From assembly GCA_963729295.1 (NCBI GenBank), contig CAVSNJ010000021.1, positions 94,459 to 158,458 on the forward strand: DNA of 64,000 bases. The letters are read 5' to 3'. The position numbers were made by a program, and so were the translations under genes. The DNA is from DATJLY01 sp963729295. GTDB lineage: Bacteria > Pseudomonadota > Alphaproteobacteria > ATCC43930 > CGMCC-115725. The notes beneath the pieces are model-generated. The model was not told where the DNA came from. It saw only the letters and a program-made list of their open reading frames with translations, and ran no database searches. This document shows, one piece after another, positions 1-9,935 of the stretch; the stretch's first letter is position 1; every line of letters starts with the position of its first letter.

Positions 1-293
1 CGTGCGGCACAATCGCACTGGGCCTGATGTTCTGCGGGCTTCAAGCACTGATCCACGTGCAGTCAGACCCCCTTACCACCTATTAGGGAAAGCGTGAAAC
101 GTAAGCCTGAGCGAACTGCGAACCGCGTTTGATCTGAAAATTGGCCGCTGCCGGCGCGACGCGACAAAGGCCTCGGCGCACCGCTAGTGTTAAGGAAAAC
201 CCGCTTGGTGTTCCTGGCCGCCCTGAGCGCGGGCCGGAGCGTGCCGGGGGCGCAGCTCGGGAATGGTGGCACCACCCTCACCGTGAGGGTCAA

Positions 294-961
294 ATGACCG
301 GCCTCAGCGATACCCAGGTGCGGCACTGACGGGGAAGCTGCAAGAGCGGCATATCCGCACGCGCGAGCACCAGGGCGTGAGCCTCTCCTACATCGAGGAC
401 TGGCACGCGACCGACGAGGCGAACCGGTGTTCGGGTTCGAGGGCTGGGACCGGGAGACGGTTCTGCGGAGCGCGTGTGAGAGGACGGGCGGCGCGAGCCC
501 AAGGCCTGCTCCTACGTGGTGCGGGGCGATCCGGGTGCGGGCCGGGGAGACCCTGGTTCAGCGCGATGGCCCACGCTTGGTCACGGGACCGGGGCGACGC
601 TCGGGGAGGCGACACTAGAGCGCCCTCAAGGAGGCCGAGACCGACGCCACCAAGCGGGCGCTGACCACATTTGGGAATTTGTTCGGCCTTGCCCTCTCCG
701 ACAAGGCTCAGAACGGAGTGAAGCGCGGCCCCAAGGCCAACGGCTGGGGTGGTGCCTTCCTCTCGCTGCCGGTCTCGGCCAAGGGCGACCGCCTCGGCAA
801 GTACCGCAATCCCCACTCCTTCTGCGCCGCCCTGCGCGACCTGATCGGCAAAGCCCTGACCCCGGAGGACCTCGAGACGCCGTGGCTGCGCAACGGGCCG
901 GCGATAGAAAGCAGGCCGGCGCACGGTCTGCCCCGATCTCCGCACCACCTCCACAATCTAG
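294..961 (+). pseudogene. Rad52/22-like double-strand-break repair protein, frameshifted
   Basis: Three reading frames must be joined to read one Rad52/22-type single-strand annealing protein. It starts at the ATG at 294 (MTGLSDTQVR), shifts near 325 into LQERHIRTREHQG and LSYIEDWHATDEANR, shifts again near 427 into FGFEGWDRETVLR, and ends in the frame holding EAETDATKRAL and FGNLFGLAL (about 630-700). The last block resembles the Rad52 core signature (KEAxTDALKRAL, FGNxFGxALYD). A GAGGG ribosome site lies just before 294. One possible stop is the TAG at 959-961. Such genes occur on phages and in some alphaproteobacterial chromosomes. As read it cannot make a full protein. It is unrelated in function to the glycan genes that follow. 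Family call is moderate to good; the exact end is uncertain. Confidence 0.6.
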
Positions 962-2186
962 GCGGCAGCAACCCAGCCGTTGCCAAGCAGTGCTTCGTAG
1001 ACCTCGGCATAACGCGCTGATATCGCGGTCCAAGTGCGGTGCAAATCGACCAATTCCCGCCCCTTGGCGGCAATCCGTGCCGCGGCCGTCGGATCGGCGG
1101 CAATGGCGGCAATCGCTTGCGCTAGTGCCTTGGCATCATCCGCAGGAAAGAGATACCCCGTCTCGTTGTGTCGCACGAGCTCGCGGTGTCCGCCAACATC
1201 CGATGCCGCGACGGGTTTCCTCTGGGCTATCGCCTCCAATGGCTTCAATGGCGTCACCAGCTCTGTAAGGCGCATGCGGCGCCTCGGGAAACACGAACAG
1301 GTCGGCCGCATCGTAATACCGCGGTACGTCCTCATGCGGGACGCGCGCGACGAAATGCACAGCGTCCTCAAGCGCCAATTTCGTCGCGAGCTCGCGCAAG
1401 CGGCGTTCATCGGGCCCCCCGCCAACCAAGAGAAGGGCAAACTGTCGGTGGCCAGCGTTCCTGAGCAACGACATCGCTTCGAGGGCGAGATCAAGCTCCT
1501 CAGCCAGTAAGATGAGCTGATGAACCCGAGAGAACAAACCGATCCTCGAGCCCGAAGCTCCTTCCGGACATTTCGTTCGTTGCTCGGCGGCGGCGCCAGG
1601 AAGCGCTCGTCGACGGCATTGGGGACGACGGTGAGTTTCCGAGCGGGAATTCCGCGCTCCAAGAGCTCGGCGCGCATCGGCTCGCACAGCGGAAGCACGG
1701 CATCGACGCGGCGCATCGCCCAAGTGTCGAGCGCCCGCGAAGGCGCGGAGCCCTCGCTCGAGCGGCCCAAATCGACCGCAGCGTCTTCCCAGAACGCGCG
1801 CACTTCGTAGACGAGCGGCACACCCCGAACCTTTTCGCAACCGAAAGAGCTGGAATCACGTTGAGTATGGGCGTATTGATGCGAGTCACTAAAGGGCGCT
1901 CGCGCGCGGCGACCTCGGCGATACGCCGGCGCAAGCCCATCATCTCCAGCACCGGATACACGAACGGCAGGCGGAGCGTCGGCGGCTTCGTTCGGTGAAA
2001 GGAAAGCTCGCCGAAGTTTTCGACATCCTGCTCCCGGCGCGCCCACGCGGCATGGCGGGGCGCCGTCACCTGCACCGTCTCCCAGCCGCGCGCGCGCTGG
2101 CTCCGCAAGATGCCGAAAGAGCGCGAGACATAGCCGCTCTGCAACGGCAACGAGTGATCGAATACGTGCAGAATGCGAAGTCTCAT
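958..2186 (-). pseudogene. Exosortase A-associated glycosyltransferase (GT4), frameshifted
   Basis: The N-terminus from the ATG at 2186 reads RLRILHVFDHSLPLQSGY, which resembles the XrtA-associated glycosyltransferase family TIGR04063, so a GT-B fold transferring a sugar to a lipid-linked glycan is expected. The reading moves between frames near 1825, 1520 and 1245. Pieces in order are the N-terminal domain, VYEVRAFWEDAAV, KLTVVPNAVDERFLAP, the nucleotide-sugar region LFVFPEAPHAP, and the C-terminal ASDVGGHRELV and ETGYLFPADD. Family residues survive on both sides of every break, so this may be sequencing error rather than an old pseudogene. It ends at 958 on a CTAG shared with the end of the opposite gene. 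It lies 50 bases downstream of the broken hydrolase gene on the same strand. Confidence 0.72.
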
Positions 2187-2236
2187 TGCTGCGGACGACC
2201 GCTCGATTGGACGCGGATGCTGACGGTGGCGCCGCT

Positions 2237-4339
2237 CTAGGACATGTTTCTGGCGGTTACCGTCCAAGGCAGGGGTTGTTCTGCGCCGGCAATTGACAGT
2301 GTCGGCTCCGCGGTGCCCTTCGTCATAAGCAAGTTTTGCTTCAACATGGCGTGCCCCGCGGCGTCCGCGACCTCGACATGAATAACATCGTCTCTCGTCG
2401 CGGCCGCGAATGCGACTAGCGGCCTGCCGGCTTCGTCGTAGCGCACGTGAGCCGTCGGGACTGGCAACGGTTGCTCAGTCAAGGCAATGATCGATGGCGA
2501 GAACGGTGTCAGCGACACCTCAAGCTGGGCTCGAAGGCCGAGCGCTTCATGAGTTCTCACGTCATAGGCATAGGAGGGGTGCGGCAAGGCCACCGATACC
2601 CGCGGCGTCAGCGTGGCGGCGCCTGCTACGGGAAAATCACGCAGCAGCGCCAGGATCAACGCGCTGCCGTTCTGGAAAACATAGGATTCGACGTTGGTTG
2701 CAGCTTTGCCGTCTGTGCGCGAGACGGGGAATTCCGGACCGATATCTTCCTAGGCAAACCGAGATGCAAGATCATCAGGCGACAGCAACGGTGCGGGCGC
2801 GCGCGGAAACAAATCTGCAAGGAGCGGCTTCGCCAAGCGACGGCCATGCTCGTCGAAGTTTCCGCGGCTTGCCCTCGGCGAGCACCGCACCACCGGCCCG
2901 GAAAAGCGGCGAATCTCAAACGCCGCCGCGGGCGACAGCGCGATCACCTGCGGCAAGATGAGGACGCGAATCCGACTGTCGAGCGTAGCCGGCGAGAGTG
3001 TTGCTGCGGAACAGAAAGACCGGCTGCAGACCTTGATGTTCGAGCCACCGCAAATTGGCATTTGTCGCGGTCCGGATTGCGTTGTCCTCGTATTCGCTCG
3101 AGGAACTGCGCGAGAGCCAAGCTCCATCATCCGGCCGCCGGTCCAGCATCCACTGCACGTGGAGACTTGGCTGCGAATAGAGTATGGCGATGGGATCGAG
3201 CCGCCGTTCGCTTGCTCCGAGCAGCGCACCTAGCCCGTTGCGGATTTCGGCGAAGTACGGCGCGGCTTCGTGTCCACGTGGACCAAGTGATCCATCGTCA
3301 GCGACGAACTCGTTGTTATCATCCAAAAGAACTAGGCCGTGCGTGCCACGCAGCAGTTCCCGCCAGTCGCGATGCTCCTCGACCTTGCCCCGGCGGGAGG
3401 ACGTGTGAGCATTATTGTGTTCGTGGGGAACGACCGCACGAGTTCGATATTGTCGCCGAAGTCGTAAAGCTCCATCACATCGACGGTGCCCGCGAGCCGC
3501 GCGTAGTCCCAGCCCCCGCCGCCGGGAATTTGCGCGCCCTCGATTGCCGACAGCGCACGCGGGTCCGCGGCGTGCAGAGCCGCAGATCCCGCGGCAATGG
3601 CGCGCGCGAACGCGACGTCCACCAAGTCTTGAAATCGACCCAAGCGGCGAAATTGTCGCGGAAGCTGCGCATCGCCTCGTCTGTGGTTTCGGGTACGACT
3701 TCGTCCCACTGGCGAAACCGCGCGTCCCATTCGCGATTGAGCGAATCGAGCGAGCCGTATTCTCCCTTCAGCGATTCGCGCATCTCGTCCAGCGAATTCG
3801 GCGAAAAGTCGAAATCCCAATTCGCGGCGAGGTCGGCAATCCCGGGCTCGTCGGCAAGACTGTAGTAGAGCGGCTGGCGCCCGCCGAGAGCGGTCACATT
3901 ATCGGCGATCCGCCGACCTATCTGGGTGATCCACGCCGGATCGGATAGGCTTGGATCGCGCAAAAACACGCTCCGGTCGCTCGGGTTGTCGAGGTAACGC
4001 TTCTTGAGAATCGAGATACCGCCAATTGACCGGCTTTCCTTCGTAATATCGATGATAGGGGGAGTAGAAATCGGTCGCGATGTTCTCGAGCGAAGGGTTG
4101 AACCCGGCAGACGTAAGACGCGCAGCTTCCTCGCGCGAGAAGAGGCCGGTTGCACGGATCATTTCGACCGAACCCGCGGTGACGCCGATCCGCTTCAGTG
4201 TGGCGTAGGCGGCCGGCGACTCCGACTGCCAAATGATGATCTGTAGTCGTTCCAGGGCAGCCGGGGGCGCGGCGGAAGCCGCGAATGATGCGGTAAAACC
4301 GATCGCAAAAAGGAGGGCGGATAATCGGAACGGCGGCAT
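2237..4339 (-). pseudogene. Secreted glycoside hydrolase, GH42-like, multiply frameshifted
   Basis: The ATG at 4339 opens a clear Sec signal peptide (MPPFRLSALLFAIGF, cleavage near ASAAP). Reading on needs at least five frame changes (near 4020, 3640, 3390, 2930 and 2650). The pieces include FNPSLENIATDFYSPYHRY, the likely acid/base region LYYSLADEPGIADL, and a long helical insert rich in charged residues. A later piece, DPIAILYSQPSLHVQWM, resembles the trimerisation domain of beta-galactosidase-like enzymes, and a beta-rich C-terminal domain follows. The full product would be about 700 residues in the periplasm or outside the cell and could trim or degrade the exopolysaccharide. The family is inferred from layout and a few motifs; only the signal peptide and the DEP motif are direct. 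No intact protein can be made from the sequence as given. Confidence 0.55.
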
Positions 4340-4351
4340 GTCTTCGTAAAT

Positions 4352-4380
4352 TTGACCATGCGTTCGCAGGATTTTAGACT
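4352..4380 (+). promoter_or_regulatory. Possible sigma-70 promoter for the 2-epimerase gene
   Basis: TTGACC at 4352-4357 and TAGACT at 4375-4380 are separated by 17 bases. They match the -35 box at 5 of 6 positions and the -10 box at 4 of 6. The leader to the ATG at 4532 would be about 145 bases. The pair lies just outside the divergent hydrolase gene. This is a visual match only. Confidence 0.25.
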
Positions 4381-4531
4381 AGTACACAATCGTCATCGGA
4401 TGAGCAATTCGATCGGACCATTCGGGCATCGCCGGGTCGAGCCGAGCCGCTAACAACCCCGCCTTAACCATCGTTATGCTAGATTTTTAACCTGTCCCAC
4501 TCCTTCGCAGGCTTTTCCGGTCCCCGGACAC

Positions 4532-5647
4532 ATGCGCATTCTCACCGTCTTTGGCACGCGACCGGAAGCCATAAAACTCGCGCCGATCATCCGGCGGCTC
4601 GGCTCCCAGCCCGACATCAAATCGGTCGTCTGTGTCACCGCGCAGCACCGGCAAATGCTCGATCAGGTGCTGGACCTGTTCGAGATCCGCCCGCAATACG
4701 ATCTCGACCTGATGCGTGAGCGGCAAGACCTCACCTATGTCACCGTGGCGGCGCTCGAAAAACTAGGCAAGGTCTATCGCGAGGCGCGCCCCGACCGCAT
4801 CATCGTGCAGGGCGATACCACGACAACCTTCGCCGCCTCGCTTGCGGCCTTCTACGCGAAAATTCCGGTGGCGCACGTCGAGGCCGGCCTTCGCACGCGT
4901 AACGTCTTTTCGCCTTGGCCCGAGGAGATGAACCGCCGGCTCGTGAGCGCGATCGCCGACTTGCATTTCGCGCCCACCGAGGCGGCGCGGAAGAATTTGC
5001 TCGACGAGGCGGTGCCGTCCGAGCGCATCCTCGTCACGGGAAACAGCGTCATCGACGCGCTGATGGATACGGTCGCGATACTCGAGGCTGATCCTGCGCG
5101 TACGGCGGCGCTCGATAGCGCGCTGCCGCAGTTCGATCCGAGAAAGCGCCTCATACTGAACACCGGCCATCGCCGCGAGAATTTCGATGGCGGGCTCGAG
5201 CGCGTGGCGCGTGGCTTGCGGCGCTTGGCCGATCGCGGTGACGTTGAAATCGTTTATCCGGTTCATCTCAATCCCAATGTGCAGCGAGTCGCGGCGGAAT
5301 CTTTGGCGGAGCATCCTGCCATCCACCTCATTCCGCCGCTCGACTACCTGCCGTTCGTCAATCTGATGCGGCGCAGCTACCTCATCATCACGGATTCGGG
5401 TGGCGTCCAGGAGGAGGCGCCTTCGCTCGGCAAGCCCGTTCTGGTGACGCGCGACACGACGGAGCGGCCGGAGGCTGTAGAAGCCGGTACCGTCGAGCTC
5501 GTCGGCACGAACACGGACCTGCTCGTCGCCCGCGCCAACCGTCTTCTCGACGATCCGGTGGCATACGAAACGGTCAGCGTCGCGCACAATCCTTATGGCG
5601 ACGGTCATTCGGCGGCCCGGATCGTCGAGAGATTGATTGGCGGATAG
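4532..5647 (+). CDS. wecB: UDP-N-acetylglucosamine 2-epimerase (non-hydrolysing)
   Basis: The 371-residue product interconverts UDP-GlcNAc and UDP-ManNAc in the cytoplasm. The whole length matches the family: N-terminal MRILTVFGTRPEAIKLAP, then VCVTAQHRQML, VQGDTTTTFAASLAAF, HVEAGLRT, PWPEEMNRRL, TGHRRENF, HLNPNVQ, and the C-terminal TDSGGVQEEAPSLGKPVL with TTERPEA. These are the usual substrate and UDP-binding segments. The ATG at 4532 fits the usual N-terminus. The gene is intact although the genes to its left are badly broken. It is convergent with the FkbM methyltransferase gene, 36 bases away. A second, clearly different 2-epimerase gene lies at 38319. UDP-ManNAc could feed ManNAc or ManNAcA units of the polysaccharide. 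Confidence 0.93.
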   Translation: MRILTVFGTRPEAIKLAPIIRRLGSQPDIKSVVCVTAQHRQMLDQVLDLFEIRPQYDLDLMRERQDLTYVTVAALEKLGKVYREARPDRIIVQGDTTTTFAASLAAFYAKIPVAHVEAGLRTRNVFSPWPEEMNRRLVSAIADLHFAPTEAARKNLLDEAVPSERILVTGNSVIDALMDTVAILEADPARTAALDSALPQFDPRKRLILNTGHRRENFDGGLERVARGLRRLADRGDVEIVYPVHLNPNVQRVAAESLAEHPAIHLIPPLDYLPFVNLMRRSYLIITDSGGVQEEAPSLGKPVLVTRDTTERPEAVEAGTVELVGTNTDLLVARANRLLDDPVAYETVSVAHNPYGDGHSAARIVERLIGG

Positions 5648-5683
5648 CATCGTCTCGCGAGCGCGGCAGACCCGCGCGGAGTC

Positions 5684-6475
5684 TCAGTCGCATTCGAGCA
5701 CGACGTTCTCCGAGAGCCGCCGCGTGACGCGGTAGCGGAGCGATGCGAGGAACTGGCCCGCGGTCAACTCTGGCTTCGGAACAGTTTCAAGAATGAGCAG
5801 CGGTCGGCTTCGCTTGATCGTGTTGGTCGCTCCGGCCAAAGCGAATTCTTCGAAACCTTCAACGTCCAGTTGGAAAATCGACACGGCGGCGGTGTTCGGC
5901 ACGACGTCGTCGATCGCCACGACGGTTACGGGAACGGTGTCAGTCCCGCCCTCACGATCGGCAAGATCCGAGATCCGACTGCCGCCGCCGAGCGCTTGGC
6001 CGGTTAAATCGCGCACGACGAGAGACTTCGTATCCAACGTCTCGCCCAACGCCGCATTCGTCAGTCTGACGTTCCGCAAATCGTTCAAGAGCACAGTGAT
6101 TGCCGCACAGCGATGGCTTTCCGGATTGGGTTCGAAGGCCCACACCGTGCCGTGTGGCGCGGTCGCCGCGGACAGCGCCGGCAGAAAATCGCCGAAAAAT
6201 GTGCCCGCCGTGATCACGTCTCCGCCCTTAGCGTGCGTGACCATGAACTCTACTGTATCTGCCTCCCATACGTCCCCAGCGAGGACATATTGCGCGGCAA
6301 CCCGGTGCGCAGCGGAAGCCGGAATGCAATACGCGCCATATTTGTTGCGCGCCAGAATGAAGCCTGCAACGTTGCGATGCGCTATGATCGACTTGACCAA
6401 TCGGCGCTTGCGGATTCGCTCGCTCGCGGCTTTCAGATACCTCGGCAATTTCCGAAAATCGAGGTATTCGGTCAT
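5684..6475 (-). CDS. FkbM family methyltransferase
   Basis: A 263-residue SAM-dependent methyltransferase of the FkbM family, which O-methylates sugars or polyketides. The middle contains a modified glycine-rich loop (GGDVITAGTFFGDFLPAL), the acidic/Pro block VWAFEPNPESH, and the C-terminal FQLDVEGFEEFALAGA followed by RPLLILET, all typical of the family. The N-terminal 60 residues are basic and less conserved. It is the last gene of a minus-strand run: its ATG at 6475 overlaps the TGA of the preceding gene by four bases (ATGA), so the two are probably translationally coupled. In this setting it most likely methylates a sugar hydroxyl of the exopolysaccharide; the acceptor cannot be told from the sequence. 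Confidence 0.85.
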   Translation of the reverse strand: MTEYLDFRKLPRYLKAASERIRKRRLVKSIIAHRNVAGFILARNKYGAYCIPASAAHRVAAQYVLAGDVWEADTVEFMVTHAKGGDVITAGTFFGDFLPALSAATAPHGTVWAFEPNPESHRCAAITVLLNDLRNVRLTNAALGETLDTKSLVVRDLTGQALGGGSRISDLADREGGTDTVPVTVVAIDDVVPNTAAVSIFQLDVEGFEEFALAGATNTIKRSRPLLILETVPKPELTAGQFLASLRYRVTRRLSENVVLECD

Positions 6476-7698
6476 TGTCGTTTTGGCTCTGAGCCGGTTT
6501 TCGCACGATTCGCTGAATCGGTTTTAGACCACTGTAGCTCCGCACGATTGGCATCGATCATGAATTTGCACGCCCAATTGAGATATTGCCATCTTCCGTA
6601 ATGACCATCGATGGGAAAGGAGCCTCCCACGGCCCCTCGGGTCTCAGGCGCGCCTTCAATCGTGATCGTACGACGAACAAATGCATTGGCGCTGCAAGCG
6701 GTGTGCTTGAAATCTTCGCGTCCGGTGGCGCGGTATAACAATAGCAAACTTTCCGCGATCTGGACTGTGCCGGTGAGGCATACCCAATCCACGGCTGGCT
6801 TCCATTCCTGCGTCAGCCGGCCGGCCAACCGGCCGTCCGCGCCGAACGCAGGCGTGATCCCCTCTGCCATGCGGCAAGCCGCCGCGAGAAACTCGTTGGC
6901 TCCCGTCCTCAAGTAGGCTTCCATGATGCCGCGCAGGGCGTAGCCCAGCGTATGTGTCAGCGGATTGTCCGGATCGGTCAGGCAGCAATTCGCAAACCAT
7001 CCGTTCGCACGCTGGTGGCCGATCGCCCATCTGACCTGTTTGCTGGCGGCTTCACCGTATCCGCGATTTGGCTCCAGTGCTGCCGCCCGATACAAACCGA
7101 TTGATACGTGCGTCTCATAGACCTTCTCGCCGGGCTCGACGAAGGGCTTATCGTGCGATCGCCAGCAGCCATCCGGGTCCTGCGTGCGAACGAGCCAATC
7201 GGCGGCGCGGATCATCGGCTCGCGATAGCGGCTGTCGATTCCCGCGCCGGCGGCGAGGCCGATCAACGCCTGCCCTGTATCGAATGTGGCTGGAACACGT
7301 GGGAGGGCGTCGATCAGACCGCCCTGGAACGCGCCATCCGCGAATTGTATCGACACCAACCAGTCCAGCATGCGGAAGGCGCGCTCGAGGAGTCGTTGGT
7401 CTCGGGTTTCCGTGCCATGGACGATAAAGGTATCGGCGATGTACCCGGTCGTTTCCGGATAGGAGGTCGACCATCCATGGATGAGGCTAAAATGACGAGC
7501 AACGCCGCCGTCATGGGATGCTGATTTGTCCTGCGCGTAGCACAACCAAGCCAGTCCTTCGGCAATCGCGCGTTCCGGCCCGGGATCTACGCCGAGCGCA
7601 CCAATTCGGCCGCGCAATTGTGCCAACCGGGCTCGCGGCGGCGTTCTAAGCTCGTCGATCCACGCTTTCGCAGTCTTCGTTACCGCGGCCCATTCCAT
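6472..7698 (-). CDS. Alpha/alpha-toroid protein, unknown glycan-related enzyme
   Basis: A 408-residue soluble protein without a signal peptide. It has repeated helical-pair motifs of the alpha/alpha-toroid type seen in terpenoid-cyclase-like, heparinase-like and glycoside hydrolase folds: ALIGLAAGAGID with AADWLVRTQDPDGCWRS, then YETHVSIGLYRAA, AIGHQRANGWFANCCL, HTLGYALRGIMEAYL and VCLTGTVQIAESLLLLYRA. DPDGCW resembles the QW motif of cyclase-type repeats. The ATG at 7698 (MEWAAVTK) is chosen because upstream residues in this frame overlap the preceding gene and look random. It follows the glycosyltransferase gene by 16 bases and overlaps the FkbM gene by ATGA. Similar proteins accompany polysaccharide gene clusters, but I cannot name the reaction; epimerase, lyase or hydrolase are all possible. 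Confidence 0.7.
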   Translation of the reverse strand: MEWAAVTKTAKAWIDELRTPPRARLAQLRGRIGALGVDPGPERAIAEGLAWLCYAQDKSASHDGGVARHFSLIHGWSTSYPETTGYIADTFIVHGTETRDQRLLERAFRMLDWLVSIQFADGAFQGGLIDALPRVPATFDTGQALIGLAAGAGIDSRYREPMIRAADWLVRTQDPDGCWRSHDKPFVEPGEKVYETHVSIGLYRAAALEPNRGYGEAASKQVRWAIGHQRANGWFANCCLTDPDNPLTHTLGYALRGIMEAYLRTGANEFLAAACRMAEGITPAFGADGRLAGRLTQEWKPAVDWVCLTGTVQIAESLLLLYRATGREDFKHTACSANAFVRRTITIEGAPETRGAVGGSFPIDGHYGRWQYLNWACKFMIDANRAELQWSKTDSANRAKTGSEPKRQ

Positions 7699-7714
7699 GC
7701 TATCGCGTCTTTCA

Positions 7715-8952
7715 TCACGAGGAGGAAGCTGCGAGTTCCCGCTTTTCCTGCAGGAGCTTGTCGAACAGTTCGCCGACGGTTTTGGCTTGAGTACGCGCGT
7801 TGAAGGTGTCTTCAAACCACGTTGAGGGGTGCCGGGGTGTCGTTGGAATACGCAGGAACTCAACAAGTTTGCGATCGCTGTCCGCTTCTGTGGCCGACGG
7901 ATCGATGGTGGTGCTCGGGATTCCGCTGCGCCTAAGGATTCGGTCCGTGGGCGAGTCGGCCGGCGTATATGCAAGGATCGGTTTGCCGAAGCGGACGTAG
8001 TCCAGAAGTTTGGACGGCATTTGGAACGACGCATTCTTTTCATTTATGTCCAGCAGCAGGAGACTGTCGGCGTCGGCCGTCTCCTGCAGGGCCTCCTTGC
8101 GGGGGACGGATCGGTTGCCGTAGGCGAGCACTCCCTTCTGCTTCAGGCGCTCGAACGACGGGCCATGGACTGCGAGCACGTCATCGTCGATGGGCCCCAC
8201 AAATTTCACGTTCAGAGTCGACGCCTCAATGTTGAGTCGCTCGAGAACTCGCGCAGCAACTGCCCTGGATGGCGCCCGCCATACATACTCCCGACATGAG
8301 CCAAAACGCGATGGGAGTTGCGCGGCGCCTCGTCCAGCTCAACTCCGTCGAGGGGATCGTAGCTGTTCCACAAGACCGAAATTTTTTCGACCCATTTAGG
8401 ATATCGATTGCACCAGGCGCGCGCGACCGTGTCGGTATTGGCGATCAGCCGGTCGGCGCAGCGAAAGAATGATTGCTCGACGATCGCGTCGTATGGATAG
8501 ATCCAGCGGCGATCGCGAAACGGATTGTCGCGCACGGGATCCTGGAAGTCCGCAACCCAGGGCAGGCCATACCGAAGCTTGAGCCAGAGTGCGGCAAAGT
8601 GGGCGGCCAAAAAAGGCGACGTAGAGTAGATGGCTTCGATTGACTGCGAGCGTATGACATCGGCTGCTGCCGCCGCCGCATAGGGAACCCACCTCAGCCG
8701 ATCCTCGTAGGGACTGCAATACCGGGTAAACCACCGGGCAAACGCGGAAGCCAGCTCCACTGCGGTACTTCCGTCGCGCGCAGGAACGCGGCGCACGAAA
8801 TCATCGTCCTTCGCCGCCCCGTCATCATTCGCCGCCACGACGAAACACTGGTACCCGCATTCCGGCAGATACTTAAAGAGTTGGCCCGGACGCGCGGCCG
8901 CCGGCACGTTATCCGGCGGAAACGTATAGGTGATGAGCAGGATCCGCCGCAT
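7715..8952 (-). pseudogene. Glycosyltransferase (GT-B, group 1-like), one frameshift
   Basis: The ATG at 8952 begins MRRILLITYTFPPDNVPAA, a typical GT4-like start with the acceptor-side loop (PPDN). It continues through WVADFQDPVRDNPFRDRR, ADRLIANTDTVAR and VLWNSYDP to a broken point near 8240. There the frame runs into a stop (TLRRRL), while the neighbouring frame carries on with LNIEASTLNVKFVGPIDDDV, NASFQMPSKLLDYVRFGKPIL and a normal C-terminus ending at 7715. A single missing base restores one protein of about 412 residues. The start codon overlaps the stop of the sulfotransferase gene by one base (TAATG), and the toroid gene follows after 16 bases. Donor and acceptor are unknown. The near-perfect continuation makes sequencing error as likely as mutation. 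Confidence 0.75.
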
Positions 8953-9935
8953 TATTCGCTGTTGCCGCCGGACAATTGGCGGAGATGCGGCCCTCGCAAG
9001 TGTCGCAACGCCTTCAGCGGAAAACTGGTGATCCTCTCCATGCCGACGCAACTCCAGCGCGTCAGTTGAAAGAGCGGCGTCCAGAGCGGACTGCTGAAAT
9101 AAGGCTTGTACCCGGCCCCTGCGAGATATCGTCCCAGAAAGGCCTCCGATACGAAGAGCTCACGGACGGTCATTTCACGACGCCAGCGCTCAACGTCGTC
9201 GGCGGCCGGCGGCCGCCCCAATTTATCGTGGATCACGAGTTCGCGGGCAGGGACCAGGTCCTCCACTCGCGCTTGCCACGCGAGCATTTGGGGTTCGAAT
9301 TGCTCGCCCAAGAAATCGCAAATGCCGCGGACGATCGTCTCGGTGTCGAGAACCAAATCCTCGTAGCGGACATCGAGGATGCTGCTCTTTGCGTCAATGT
9401 GGTTCCAGCGCTCGCGATATGCCAATGCTTCGTTCCATTCGCGGGTATTCTCGTGGAGCCATGGCCCGTACCAGCCGCGCTGCTGAAAGGATTTTACAAC
9501 GTCGCGTCCATCGCGGCACAGGTGAATGAAGCGCGCGCCAGGAAAAAGCCGGATCAACTCGGGTACGACTTCTATATAGCCCGGCGTCTTGTCGCCCCAG
9601 CGCGGCTTGTGATCGCGCTCCATATGTGTCTGATAGATTATCTCGACGATATCTCGTAAGAACGGTCGTTCGAGCTCCTGCACGCGGCGACGGAAATCAG
9701 GCTTGGACATCATCATATCGGGCCAGCGGTAGTGGCCGACGATTGTCTCAACAGCAAACTCGACCTGGGTGCCGTCTAACGGCCGGTCGGTTGGGAGCCG
9801 CCGCAGGAGCGGCAGCAGAAACCATGTTTCGGGGGGAATCGTGATGCGCGAATGGGACGCGAGAATCACGCGCAGCAATGTGCTTCCCGATCGTCCAGAC
9901 CCGACGATAAAGAAGGGAGCAGAATTCATTCGCAC
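8952..9935 (-). CDS. Sulfotransferase family protein (PAPS-dependent)
   Basis: A 327-residue cytoplasmic sulfotransferase that would move sulfate from PAPS to a carbohydrate hydroxyl. The 5'-phosphosulfate loop is at the N-terminus (FFIVGSGRSGSTLLR, residues 8-22). The 3'-phosphate-binding block is FIHLCRDGRDVVKSF near residue 140, and WGDKTPGY and DVRYEDLVLD fit the same family. The C-terminal tail is basic. The ATG at 9935 gives MRMNSAPF; a start at the second Met is also possible. It is the first gene of a minus-strand operon with a glycosyltransferase, the toroid protein and the FkbM methyltransferase, so sulfation of the exopolysaccharide is a reasonable inference. A second sulfotransferase lies at 28559-29650. 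Confidence 0.85.
   Translation of the reverse strand: MRMNSAPFFIVGSGRSGSTLLRVILASHSRITIPPETWFLLPLLRRLPTDRPLDGTQVEFAVETIVGHYRWPDMMMSKPDFRRRVQELERPFLRDIVEIIYQTHMERDHKPRWGDKTPGYIEVVPELIRLFPGARFIHLCRDGRDVVKSFQQRGWYGPWLHENTREWNEALAYRERWNHIDAKSSILDVRYEDLVLDTETIVRGICDFLGEQFEPQMLAWQARVEDLVPARELVIHDKLGRPPAADDVERWRREMTVRELFVSEAFLGRYLAGAGYKPYFSSPLWTPLFQLTRWSCVGMERITSFPLKALRHLRGPHLRQLSGGNSE

Noticed and set aside
1..293. Possible gene start before the Rad52-like remnant.
   Set aside because: Short frames only, without homology, ribosome site or hydrophobic pattern.
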